Origin: Flavobacterium lutivivi
GTDB taxonomy: Bacteria > Bacteroidota > Bacteroidia > Flavobacteriales > Flavobacteriaceae
Length of the DNA stretch: 64,000 nucleotides
Direction: 5' to 3'
NCBI RefSeq assembly: GCF_014642275.1
Contig: NZ_BMIM01000011.1
Location: 1 to 64,000 of the forward strand
The notes under the pieces were generated by a model. It had not been told where the DNA came from, did not search any database, and was given only the letters and a program-made list of their open reading frames with translations. Of the stretch, positions 26,423 to 33,718 are shown one piece after another (positions within the stretch are counted from its first letter, which is position 1; each line of letters starts with the position of its first letter). Both the position numbers and the translations under genes were made by a program.

Positions 26423-26749
26423 ATGGAAAAAGATATGATTAAAGAAGGAAAAACTGCCGCAATTATAAGTTATATATTAATTGTTGGACCACTTATTTCA
26501 CTTTCTATGAATAGTGAAAATAAAAATAAATATGCAGCGTTTCATATTAGACAAGGATTAGGATTGACGCTTAGCTTTATAATTTTGGGAGTTTCAATCA
26601 GCTATTTTGAGAACATTTATATTGCTGCATCTATGTGGATTTTTATATCTGTTTTGGCAGTATATGGAATTTTTTCAGCAGCATCAGGAAGCACAAAACC
26701 ACTACCACTACTAGGAAGTATTTTTCAAAAAGTATTTAAAAGTCTATAA
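26423..26749 (+). CDS. DUF4870-type small membrane protein
   Basis: The 108-residue protein has three hydrophobic segments and the same layout as the DUF4870 protein at 8793-9125: KTAAIISYILIVGPLISL, FHIRQGLGLTLS, and a C-terminal LPLLGSIFQKVFKSL. Function is unknown. It overlaps the following esterase start by one base, so they form a two-gene unit downstream of the dihydroorotase homologue (17-base gap). Confidence 0.8.
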   Translation: MEKDMIKEGKTAAIISYILIVGPLISLSMNSENKNKYAAFHIRQGLGLTLSFIILGVSISYFENIYIAASMWIFISVLAVYGIFSAASGSTKPLPLLGSIFQKVFKSL

Positions 26750-27414
26750 TGGAATTATCATTATATCATTTGGTAAGAGAACCAAAAATTAAAAATCCCG
26801 ACGCTTCGGGAAAAAGCCCTTTATTGCTTTTACTTCATGGTTATGGCAGCAATGAAGAGGATTTATTTTCATTTGCTAACGAGTTACCCGAAGAGTATTT
26901 TATAGTTTCTGCTAGAGCACCATTCGACATGATGTATGGCAGCTATGCTTGGTATGCTATAAACTTTGATGCTGATGAAAACAAGTTTTCAGATTTGGGT
27001 CAAGCAAGAGCTTCTAGAGATATTATTTCTGGGTTTATTGACGAACTAATAGAAAAATATCCTATTGATAAAGAAGATGTTACTCTGATAGGTTTTAGTC
27101 AAGGATGTATTTTGAGCTATGCTGTAGCCGTTTCATATCCTGAAAAAATTAGACGAGTTGTTGCAATGAGTGGATATTTCAATCCAGAAATTGCAGTTGA
27201 TGATTACTTAGAAAATGACTTTAGTAAATTGAAAATTTTTGCTTCTCATGGTTCTGTTGATCAGGTTGTACCAGTAGAATGGGCAAGAAAAGCTGAACCC
27301 TATCTAAAAACAATTGGTATTGATATTGTTTATAAGGAATACCCTGTTGGGCATGGCGTTGCGCCACAAAATTTCTTTGACTTTAGGAATTGGTTAAACA
27401 ATACAAAACAATAA
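26749..27414 (+). CDS. alpha/beta hydrolase, phospholipase/carboxylesterase type
   Basis: This 221-residue cytoplasmic hydrolase has an HGYGSNEEDL oxyanion region, nucleophile Ser117 in GFSQGC, Asp171 in HGSVDQVVP, and His202 in VGHGVAP, a complete catalytic triad. The order and spacing match the acyl-protein thioesterase/YpfH-like carboxylesterase group. It hydrolyses short-chain esters, but the natural substrate is unknown. It is coupled to the DUF4870 gene by a one-base overlap and is ended by a strong bidirectional terminator. Confidence 0.9.
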   Translation: MELSLYHLVREPKIKNPDASGKSPLLLLLHGYGSNEEDLFSFANELPEEYFIVSARAPFDMMYGSYAWYAINFDADENKFSDLGQARASRDIISGFIDELIEKYPIDKEDVTLIGFSQGCILSYAVAVSYPEKIRRVVAMSGYFNPEIAVDDYLENDFSKLKIFASHGSVDQVVPVEWARKAEPYLKTIGIDIVYKEYPVGHGVAPQNFFDFRNWLNNTKQ

Positions 27415-27442
27415 AAAAAGCCTTTCTTCAAAGGCTTTTTTT
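27413..27442. terminator. bidirectional terminator
   Basis: A perfect 13-bp stem (AAAAAAAGCCTTT with AAAGGCTTTTTTT) and a 4-base loop CTTC serve both the esterase gene and the convergent lipoprotein gene. Confidence 0.9.
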
Positions 27443-27929
27443 ATTGTTCATTATCACTACCAGTAACTTTTTTCCCAAGTTCGCCGTCACCAGAAAACTT
27501 AGTTTCCTCAGCTTTTTTAAGAACATAACCTTTCCATGGTATAAGTTGCCAATCATCTTTTGTCCAAGGTTTCCCTTCACTTTGTCTTCTTAGAATAATT
27601 GTTTCGGTTGTATCTGGAAGAAAAATTTCTGCTTGGTTGCTGTCTTCGCTAAACATAACGAAAGCACTTTTTGTTTCGTCCTCATTTTCTGGATTTGAAA
27701 CTGGATTTAGCTGAATTCCTGAATAAATTTTTACACAATCTTTATTCATTTTTGACCAAATATAACCCGCAGATGCTAAACAACCGTTTTCATCTTTATC
27801 TTTTACTACACTAGTGTTTGTATTGGTTTTACTGTCATTATTATCCTCAGAATTATTGTCCTGTAAAATGAACTGACACGATTGAAGCAAAACAACTCCA
27901 AGTAAAAATAAAATTTTATTAATTTTCAT
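27441..27929 (-). CDS. hypothetical lipoprotein
   Basis: The 162-residue protein has a lipoprotein signal (KILFLLGVVLLQSC), so it is anchored by lipid. A low-complexity Asn/Asp/Ser/Thr linker follows, and then a domain with the paired-cysteine segment DENGCLASAGYIW...NKDC. The tail is PWKGYVLKKAEET. I do not recognise it. It ends directly before the shared terminator and follows the next minus-strand gene by 3 bases, so it is the last gene of a three-gene unit with the metallo-hydrolase. Confidence 0.65.
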   Translation of the reverse strand: MKINKILFLLGVVLLQSCQFILQDNNSEDNNDSKTNTNTSVVKDKDENGCLASAGYIWSKMNKDCVKIYSGIQLNPVSNPENEDETKSAFVMFSEDSNQAEIFLPDTTETIILRRQSEGKPWTKDDWQLIPWKGYVLKKAEETKFSGDGELGKKVTGSDNEQ

Positions 27930-27932
27930 TGA

Positions 27933-28424
27933 TTAATTAAGATTAACTGGATAAAGGTACGATTCTATTGTTTCAAAAGAAACAACACCTTGTTCGTTTA
28001 TAAAATATTTTAACAACACTTCTCCCCAAACTGTTCCATTGCTATATTCTGCCATAATCCATCTATGATTGAGAAACTTAAGTCTATTTATAATAAATTT
28101 TTGTTCCCCAATTTTTGCTTGGTCAATATATTTGTTTCCTTCTGGAGAGTCATTGTAGGATAATAGCGCTTGTTTTACAGTTTCCTGTAATTCATCAATA
28201 TTGTATTTTTCATAATAGTTTTGAGCTCTAAAATTTCCAGCCAAAGAGAATGAAATTTCATCAACATAGTTATTGTACAAAACCAATGTACTGTCTTTGT
28301 ATTTCTTATTTTCTTTTTTCAATGATTTGATTTCATCATTTGCCTTTCCTGAAAAATATTTATAGGTAAAAACATTCATCAAAGCTGCTATTATAAACAG
28401 ATACAAAAAGAGTGACTTTTTCAT
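27933..28424 (-). CDS. membrane-anchored protein of unknown function
   Basis: The 163-residue protein starts with one hydrophobic segment (LFLYLFIIAALMNVFTYKYF, possibly an uncleaved signal anchor). A short coiled-coil-like stretch (DEIKSLKKENKKYKDSTLVL) and a globular periplasmic domain ending SYLYPVNLN follow. It has no motif I can name. It is flanked by 3-base gaps on both sides, so it is cotranscribed with the metallo-hydrolase upstream and the lipoprotein downstream. Confidence 0.65.
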   Translation of the reverse strand: MKKSLFLYLFIIAALMNVFTYKYFSGKANDEIKSLKKENKKYKDSTLVLYNNYVDEISFSLAGNFRAQNYYEKYNIDELQETVKQALLSYNDSPEGNKYIDQAKIGEQKFIINRLKFLNHRWIMAEYSNGTVWGEVLLKYFINEQGVVSFETIESYLYPVNLN

Positions 28425-28427
28425 TTT

Positions 28428-29195
28428 TTAAATTGTTAACACTAAATTATCATAAGCCAAATAAACATTAGGCGGAAGATTTTTTTCTACTTCATCATGA
28501 AAGCCTAACAAATGACTAATGTGAGTTAAATAAGCCTTTTCGGGTTGTATCAAATGTATAAAATTTAAAGCTTCTGACAAACTAAAATGTGAATGATGTG
28601 TTTCTTCTCTCAATGCATTAATTACCAATACTTTTAGGTTTTTAAGTTTAGATAATTCGCTTTCTATTATGGCGCTAGCGTCAGTTATATAGGCAAAATC
28701 CCCTACTCTAAATCCTAAAATTTCAAGATTTCCATGTTGAACTGATATGGGTAATATCTTTTCACCATTAACAGAAAAACTCTCGCTAACATTTATCTCA
28801 TTAACTTCAACTGAAGGAGAACCAGGATACTTGTTTTCTTTTTCAAAAATATAATCAAAACGTCTCGCAAGATTATCAAGAACTCTTTTTTGTGCAAAAA
28901 TAGGAATGTCTTTTCCTTGCTTAAAGTAAAATGGTCTTATATCATCCAACCCAGCTGTGTGATCTGCATGCTCATGAGTGAAAAGAATTGCATCAATTTT
29001 TTGGCAATTAGAAACAAGCATCTGCTGTCTAAAATCTGGTCCGCAGTCAATGACTATGGATGCTTTTTCAGTCTTAATCCAAACAGAAACTCTTAACCTT
29101 TTATCTTTTGGATTATTGCTAAGACAAACCGAATGATGGCTTCCAATCACAGGAATACCTTGAGAAGTTCCAGTTCCTAAAAAGTAAATTTGCAT
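28428..29195 (-). CDS. metallo-beta-lactamase fold hydrolase
   Basis: This 255-residue cytoplasmic metallo-hydrolase begins with the LGTGTSQGIPVIG motif typical of the PhnP/RNase Z-like branch and carries the zinc motif HEHADH (74-79). Later conserved histidines lie in HHSHFSLSEAL and LTHISHLLGFHDE. The two-metal site is intact. Related enzymes are phosphodiesterases (cyclic nucleotides or RNA ends), so a phosphodiester substrate is likely but unproven. It is first in a three-gene minus-strand unit. Confidence 0.9.
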   Translation of the reverse strand: MQIYFLGTGTSQGIPVIGSHHSVCLSNNPKDKRLRVSVWIKTEKASIVIDCGPDFRQQMLVSNCQKIDAILFTHEHADHTAGLDDIRPFYFKQGKDIPIFAQKRVLDNLARRFDYIFEKENKYPGSPSVEVNEINVSESFSVNGEKILPISVQHGNLEILGFRVGDFAYITDASAIIESELSKLKNLKVLVINALREETHHSHFSLSEALNFIHLIQPEKAYLTHISHLLGFHDEVEKNLPPNVYLAYDNLVLTI

Positions 29196-29285
29196 TTTGC
29201 ATAGTTTTTGATGTAAATCTATTGAAAACTAAGATAACAATTCTAAAATTAGGGTTAATTCTTTTTTATACACAAGCTAAATTAT

Positions 29286-29293
29286 TAACTTTG
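29286..29293 (+). promoter_or_regulatory. -7 promoter box
   Basis: TAACTTTG lies 17 bases before the ATG of the conserved cytoplasmic protein. No TTG element is seen in the expected region. Confidence 0.45.
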
Positions 29294-29310
29294 CCTTGCA
29301 TTAGATTATT

Positions 29311-30777
29311 ATGGGAAATATAGGATTAGACATTAAATTGAAAGGTGATAAAGTTATAGAACAGATACCTTCGCTGAAAGACAAGGCGTTACGTATTAAT
29401 CTTAACGAAAACATATACGGTACATTTGCTGAGATTGGCGCAGGACAAGAAACTGTTAGACATTTTTTTAGAGCAGGTGCTTCGTCTGGTACAATTGCAA
29501 AAGCTATGTCTGCCTATGACAAAGACTTTAGTGATGCTATTTATGGCGCCGAAGATGATGGTAGATATGTAACAGAAATGCGTCTAAAAAAAATGTTGAC
29601 GCATGAAGTAAAACTAATCGAAGAAAGATTAAAAAGGGATAAACATCCAAATAAAATCTTTTTTAGTTATGCGAATACTGTTGCAACGATAGATTTTGCA
29701 AAACAATTTAAAGGTCATGGTTGGGTTGGGATAAAATATCAAGTTGAACCCGATGAAGATTATAATGAAATAACACTTCATATTCGCTTCAAAGAAACCG
29801 ATGCTAGATTACAACAAGAAACGCTTGGTATTCTTGGGGTAAATCTAATTTATGGCGCATTTTATAAATACAATGATCCTAAAAAACTTCTTCGTTATTT
29901 ATATGACCATTTAGATAAAGACCAATTAGAGATTGACACAATCAATTTTTCTGGACCACGATTTGCCAATGTTGACAATCGCTTGATGAGTTTGCAACTG
30001 GTTAAAAATGGTATGACTGATGCCGTTATGTTTGGTCCAGATGGAAAAAACATTTTGCCAGCAGCAGTTCTTTATAAAAAGAATATTCTAGCGCTTAGAG
30101 GTAGTTTTCGACCTGTTACGAAGGTAAACATGGACATGTACAAAAAATCACTTGAAATGTTTGTTGACGAAAACAAAGTCGAAAAAGAAAACACTTTTGT
30201 TATTTTCGAAATAACTCTTTCAAATCTTCGTTCAGAAGGTGAAATTGACGAGCGTGATTTTATGGATAGAGCTGAACTTTTATGTTCGCTAGGTCAAACT
30301 GTAATGATTTCTAACTTCCAAGAATATTATAAAGTTGTAGAATATTTTTCAAATTATACTAAAGCTAGAATGGGATTGGCAATGGGTGTAAATAACCTAA
30401 TTGATATTTTTGATGAAAAATATTATCGCCATTTGAGCGGAGGAATTCTCGAAGCTTTTGGAAAATTATTCTACAGAGATTTAAAAGTTTACCTTTATCC
30501 AATGGAAGAAAATGGCGAACTTATAAATTCTCAAAATCTTAAAGTTCATCCTCGTATGAAAGAATTATATAAGTTCTTTGCTTACAACGGCAAAGTAGTA
30601 GATGTACCAGTAGATGATAAAGAAAACTTGAGAATATTTTCTAGAGAAGTATTAAAAATGATAATGAGCGGAATTCCAGGATGGGAAAAAATGTTACCTG
30701 ATGGTATTTCAGATTTAATCAAAAAGCATCATCTTTTTGGTTATGATCCTAACAAAGTTTTAGAAAAAGTAGAATAA
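29311..30777 (+). CDS. conserved cytoplasmic protein of unknown function
   Basis: The 488-residue protein is a clear, full-length gene between a promoter box and a bidirectional terminator. It has no signal peptide and no membrane span, so any label as a TonB receptor would be wrong. Notable conserved-looking segments are the N-terminal AEIGAGQETVRHFFRAGASS, the TVATIDFAKQFKGHGWVGIKY segment, GVNLIYGAFY, and SSGTIAKAMSAYDKDF. I do not recognise a catalytic motif. Its length and composition are typical of a housekeeping enzyme found across Bacteroidota; its function cannot be inferred here. Confidence 0.75.
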   Translation: MGNIGLDIKLKGDKVIEQIPSLKDKALRINLNENIYGTFAEIGAGQETVRHFFRAGASSGTIAKAMSAYDKDFSDAIYGAEDDGRYVTEMRLKKMLTHEVKLIEERLKRDKHPNKIFFSYANTVATIDFAKQFKGHGWVGIKYQVEPDEDYNEITLHIRFKETDARLQQETLGILGVNLIYGAFYKYNDPKKLLRYLYDHLDKDQLEIDTINFSGPRFANVDNRLMSLQLVKNGMTDAVMFGPDGKNILPAAVLYKKNILALRGSFRPVTKVNMDMYKKSLEMFVDENKVEKENTFVIFEITLSNLRSEGEIDERDFMDRAELLCSLGQTVMISNFQEYYKVVEYFSNYTKARMGLAMGVNNLIDIFDEKYYRHLSGGILEAFGKLFYRDLKVYLYPMEENGELINSQNLKVHPRMKELYKFFAYNGKVVDVPVDDKENLRIFSREVLKMIMSGIPGWEKMLPDGISDLIKKHHLFGYDPNKVLEKVE

Positions 30778-30803
30778 AAAAAACGCCGATTGGCGTTTTT
30801 TTT
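30776..30803. terminator. bidirectional terminator
   Basis: A perfect 12-bp stem (eight A plus CGCC, with GGCG plus eight T) and a GATT loop. It overlaps the stop codon of the convergent peroxiredoxin gene by two bases. Confidence 0.9.
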
Positions 30804-31254
30804 ATTTTAATATTTGATTGGCATGTGCTTTTGTTTTTACATCTGTAATGATGTCTTCAATTATGCCGTTTTCATCAATTATAAAAGTTGTTCTATGAAT
30901 TCCATCAAATGTTCTGCCCATAAATTTTTTTGGTCCCCAAACACCAAATGCTTGAATGACTTCTTTGTTTTCATCTGCCAATAAAGGAAAAGGCAAATTA
31001 TACTTTTCTTTGAACTTTAGTTGTGCTTTTTCATTATCAGCACTAACACCAAGTAAAGCATAATTATTTGCAGAAAACCTTTCAAAATTATCTCTCAAAT
31101 CACAAGCTTCTGCAGTACAACCTGGCGTGCTTGCCTTTGGATAGAAAAAAACAACTAATTTTTTACCTCTATAATCTGCTAAACTATGTGATTTCCCTTC
31201 TTGGTCTTTTGATGAAAAGTTGGGAGCTTTATCGCCTATCTTTAATGTTGTCAT
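30802..31254 (-). CDS. bcp: thioredoxin-dependent peroxiredoxin (BCP type)
   Basis: The 150-residue peroxiredoxin is the usual length for BCP/PrxQ. The peroxidatic cysteine is Cys46 in ASTPGCTAEACD, and the resolving cysteine Cys51 lies five residues later, so it is the 2-Cys atypical type. It reduces hydrogen peroxide and organic hydroperoxides with thioredoxin in the cytoplasm. The stop lies at the shared terminator; its start is in a 58-base space next to divergent nth. Confidence 0.95.
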   Translation of the reverse strand: MTTLKIGDKAPNFSSKDQEGKSHSLADYRGKKLVVFFYPKASTPGCTAEACDLRDNFERFSANNYALLGVSADNEKAQLKFKEKYNLPFPLLADENKEVIQAFGVWGPKKFMGRTFDGIHRTTFIIDENGIIEDIITDVKTKAHANQILK

Positions 31255-31263
31255 TTTTTTGTT

Positions 31264-31292
31264 TTGTTAGAATTGTTTAAAGTTTATTTTTG
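31264..31292 (+). promoter_or_regulatory. promoter for nth
   Basis: TTTTG (TTG at 31264-31266), an 18-base spacer and TATTTTTG (31285-31292) form a good Bacteroidota promoter. The ATG follows 20 bases after the box. Confidence 0.6.
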
Positions 31293-31312
31293 TTAAAAGT
31301 AAAAATACAAAA

Positions 31313-31972
31313 ATGACCAAAAGTGAACGTGTAACATTTGTTATAAATACGTTAAAAGAATTATATCCAACAATTCCTGTTCCGCTAGATCACAAAGATC
31401 CATATACTTTGTTGATAGCTGTATTACTTTCTGCTCAATGTACTGATGTTAGAGTAAATCAAATTACGCCATTACTTTTTGCAAAGGCAGATAATCCATT
31501 TGACATGGTAAAAATGAGCATCGAAGAAATTAAAGAAATCATAAAACCATGTGGATTATCACCAATGAAATCGAAAGGTATTTTTGGTTTATCACAAATT
31601 TTAATTGAAAAACACAACGGAGAAGTTCCTAAAAGCTTTGAAGCACTCGAGGAATTACCAGCTGTAGGTCATAAAACTGCAAGTGTTGTGATGAGTCAAG
31701 CATTTGGGATTCCTGCTTTTCCTGTTGACACACATATTCACAGATTAATGTATCGATGGAATTTGAGTAATGGAAAAAGTGTGCAGCAAACAGAAAAGGA
31801 TGCTAAATCAATTTTTCCAAAAGAGTTATGGAATGATTTGCATCTTCAAATCATTTGGTATGGAAGAGAATATTCTCCTGCTCGAGGATGGAATTTAGAA
31901 AAAGACATCATCACTAAAACTATTGGTAGAAAGTCAATTATTGATGAATATTATAAAAAAACATCCCGATAA
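31313..31972 (+). CDS. nth: endonuclease III, cluster-less type
   Basis: The 219-residue DNA glycosylase/AP lyase of the HhH-GPD family has helix-hairpin-helix LPAVGHKTAS with catalytic Lys121 and catalytic Asp139 in FPVDTHIHR. The usual C-terminal C-x6-C-x2-C-x5-C iron-sulfur loop is absent: the corresponding region reads YGREYSPARGWNLEKDII, with Ser188 where the first Cys would be. It removes oxidised pyrimidines in base excision repair. The stop codon TAA lies in the loop of the terminator hairpin. Confidence 0.93.
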   Translation: MTKSERVTFVINTLKELYPTIPVPLDHKDPYTLLIAVLLSAQCTDVRVNQITPLLFAKADNPFDMVKMSIEEIKEIIKPCGLSPMKSKGIFGLSQILIEKHNGEVPKSFEALEELPAVGHKTASVVMSQAFGIPAFPVDTHIHRLMYRWNLSNGKSVQQTEKDAKSIFPKELWNDLHLQIIWYGREYSPARGWNLEKDIITKTIGRKSIIDEYYKKTSR

Positions 31973-31986
31973 CCTCGGGATGTTTT
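31958..31986. terminator. bidirectional terminator
   Basis: AAAACATCCCGA pairs with TCGGGATGTTTT (12 bp), with a 5-base loop that contains most of the nth stop codon. On the minus strand the stem is followed by seven T, so it suits the leftward sigma factor unit best. Confidence 0.85.
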
Positions 31987-31987
31987 C

Positions 31988-32131
31988 TTAATTAGCTATA
32001 GTTTCGAAGTTCAAATTACCAACCTTAACCACTCGCAATGCTTTTGAATACTGCAAGATAAACTGAATAGTTTCTTTTTTTGGTAATAATTTTTTAGTAG
32101 CTAATTTTCTATCAGAGTAAAGTTTTGCCAT
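31988..32131 (-). CDS. 47-residue basic protein downstream of the ECF sigma gene
   Basis: This complete short frame (ATG to TAA) ends right at the bidirectional terminator and begins 51 bases after the sigma factor stop, with no promoter box in between. The predicted peptide starts MAKLYSDRKLATKKLLPKKE, is strongly basic, and continues as an amphipathic helix (TIQFILQYSKALRVVKV). Position in the operon and well-formed ends support a real gene. It has no signal or membrane span, so it is cytoplasmic. I infer a nucleic-acid- or sigma-binding role; nothing is proven. Confidence 0.65.
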   Translation of the reverse strand: MAKLYSDRKLATKKLLPKKETIQFILQYSKALRVVKVGNLNFETIAN

Positions 32132-32182
32132 TTATTAATTTTATTTGTTTTCATTAATAACGTAAAACTTTGTCATTTAGTA

Positions 32183-32770
32183 TTAAGCAGTTAAAGAAAT
32201 TTGATTTTTTTCTATAATTTTTCTCAAATTTTGAATTGCATATCTCATTCTACCCAAACAAGTATTGAGACTTGTTCCTGTAATTTCTGCAATTTCTTTA
32301 AAACTCATATCATTATAATATCTCATAATCAAAACCTGTTTTTGATCTTCAGGCAATTCTTCAATAATTTTACTTAAATCGAAATTTATTTGATTACTAA
32401 TCATTACAGTTTCAATTCCTGGTTCGGAATCTTTTATTATAGAAAAAATTGAAAATTCATCAGTATCTCTCTGCATTTTTATATTCTTATTTTTTCTAAA
32501 ATAATCAACAATAAGGTTGCTTGCTATACGCATAATCCAAGGCAAGAATTTCCCTTTTTCATTGTAAAAACTGCCTGATTTTAGTGTATTTACAACTTTT
32601 ATAAATGTGTCTTGGAAAAAGTCATCAGCTAAATCTCTATCGCCAACTTTTGAGTAAATAAAGTTATACAGACGAGCTTGATGTCTTTTGATTAAAGTTG
32701 CCAATGCAGCTTCGTCTCCTGAAACATACATTTGAACTAATAAAGCGTCTGGTATTTGTGATTTAGCCAT
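32183..32770 (-). CDS. ECF-type sigma-70 factor
   Basis: The 195-residue sigma factor has region 2 (about 22-95, with DLADDFFQDTFIKVV and the WIMRIASNLIVDYFRK segment) and region 4 (about 135-190, LPEDQKQVLIMRYYNDMSF then a helix-turn-helix EIAEITGTSLNTCLGRMRYAI). It lacks regions 1 and 3, as in ECF factors. No anti-sigma gene is adjacent; instead a 47-residue basic gene follows. A good promoter lies upstream. It directs RNA polymerase to an unidentified set of genes. Confidence 0.93.
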   Translation of the reverse strand: MAKSQIPDALLVQMYVSGDEAALATLIKRHQARLYNFIYSKVGDRDLADDFFQDTFIKVVNTLKSGSFYNEKGKFLPWIMRIASNLIVDYFRKNKNIKMQRDTDEFSIFSIIKDSEPGIETVMISNQINFDLSKIIEELPEDQKQVLIMRYYNDMSFKEIAEITGTSLNTCLGRMRYAIQNLRKIIEKNQISLTA

Positions 32771-32865
32771 AAAAATACTCTTTAGTGTTACTATTGTTAT
32801 AAAATAATGTTCTAAAAAGTAATTTTAATCTATAGGCTAAACAGTTTTTGCGGATTAATTATTGT

Positions 32866-32898
32866 CAAATTTAACATAATTTTATTTTAATAAACAAA
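32866..32898 (-). promoter_or_regulatory. promoter for the ECF sigma gene
   Basis: On the minus strand TTTG (32898-32895) and TAAATTTG (32873-32866) are 21 bases apart. The predicted leader is about 90 nt, longer than most in this window. Confidence 0.5.
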
Positions 32899-32949
32899 TT
32901 TATGAGCAAAATTTAACATTTTGGATATACTATTATTGTTTTAGCAACG

Positions 32950-33711
32950 TTACTGGTAAACTTTTATATAATCAATAATATATTGTTGTGGAAATATCGA
33001 ATCATCTACATCATGACCTCCAAAATTTCCTCCAACAGCGACATTTAGTAAAATAAAAAATGGTTGATTGAAAGGCCAAATAGCTTCCGTTTTCTTTTCT
33101 GGGAGAAAAGTGTAAACCAAAGCTTCATCAACAAAAAAATCCATTTTTTCTTCACTCCATTCAACAGCATATATATGAAAACCATTTTCTATATTCTCAA
33201 TCTGAGTTTTCTTGCTGTTTTTGGAATTTCCGTGACTGTCCTGAGTATGAAGTGTTGTGTATATCATATGTTGTTCACGACCAACATATTCCATAATATC
33301 AATTTCACCACATAGAGGCCAACCAACTTTTCCAATATTGGAGCCAAGCATCCAGAAAGCAGGCCAAATACCTTTTCCTAAAGGTAATTTTGCTCTTGCT
33401 TCTATTCGTCCATATTTGAACTCCTTTTTACCAGCAGTAGTTATTCTGGTTGATGAATAGGCTTCGTTTTCTTTTTTTATTGTAATAATTAGAAAACCAT
33501 CTTTTAATTCATGATTTGAGTTGGTATATATTTGTTTTTCATTGTTTCCCCAACCACAATTATTTGGACAACCATTACCTAGTTCAAAATTCCAAACTTT
33601 TTCGTCAAGCTGAGAACCATTAAAATTCTCTTCCCAGACTAATTTTCGCTTTGTATTTTGAGAAAAACTAACTCCAAAAATCAGTACAAATATTACAACT
33701 ATTTTTTTCAT
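32950..33711 (-). CDS. GH16 beta-glucanase (secreted)
   Basis: The 253-residue GH16 enzyme has a signal peptide (about 1-18). The first in-frame ATG giving MKKIVVIFVLIFGVSFSQ was chosen; an earlier start overlaps the GH3 gene. The catalytic motif EIDIME (Glu136 nucleophile, Asp138, Glu141 acid/base) is intact within CGEIDIMEYVG. The AFWMLGSNIG and FNQPFFILLNVAVGGNFGG segments are typical of laminarinase-like members. It cuts internal beta-1,3 (or mixed beta-1,3/1,4) glucan bonds. It has no lipobox, so it is periplasmic or released. It is the last gene of the locus, 7 bases after the GH3 gene. Confidence 0.93.
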   Translation of the reverse strand: MKKIVVIFVLIFGVSFSQNTKRKLVWEENFNGSQLDEKVWNFELGNGCPNNCGWGNNEKQIYTNSNHELKDGFLIITIKKENEAYSSTRITTAGKKEFKYGRIEARAKLPLGKGIWPAFWMLGSNIGKVGWPLCGEIDIMEYVGREQHMIYTTLHTQDSHGNSKNSKKTQIENIENGFHIYAVEWSEEKMDFFVDEALVYTFLPEKKTEAIWPFNQPFFILLNVAVGGNFGGHDVDDSIFPQQYIIDYIKVYQ

Positions 33712-33718
33712 ATTTATA

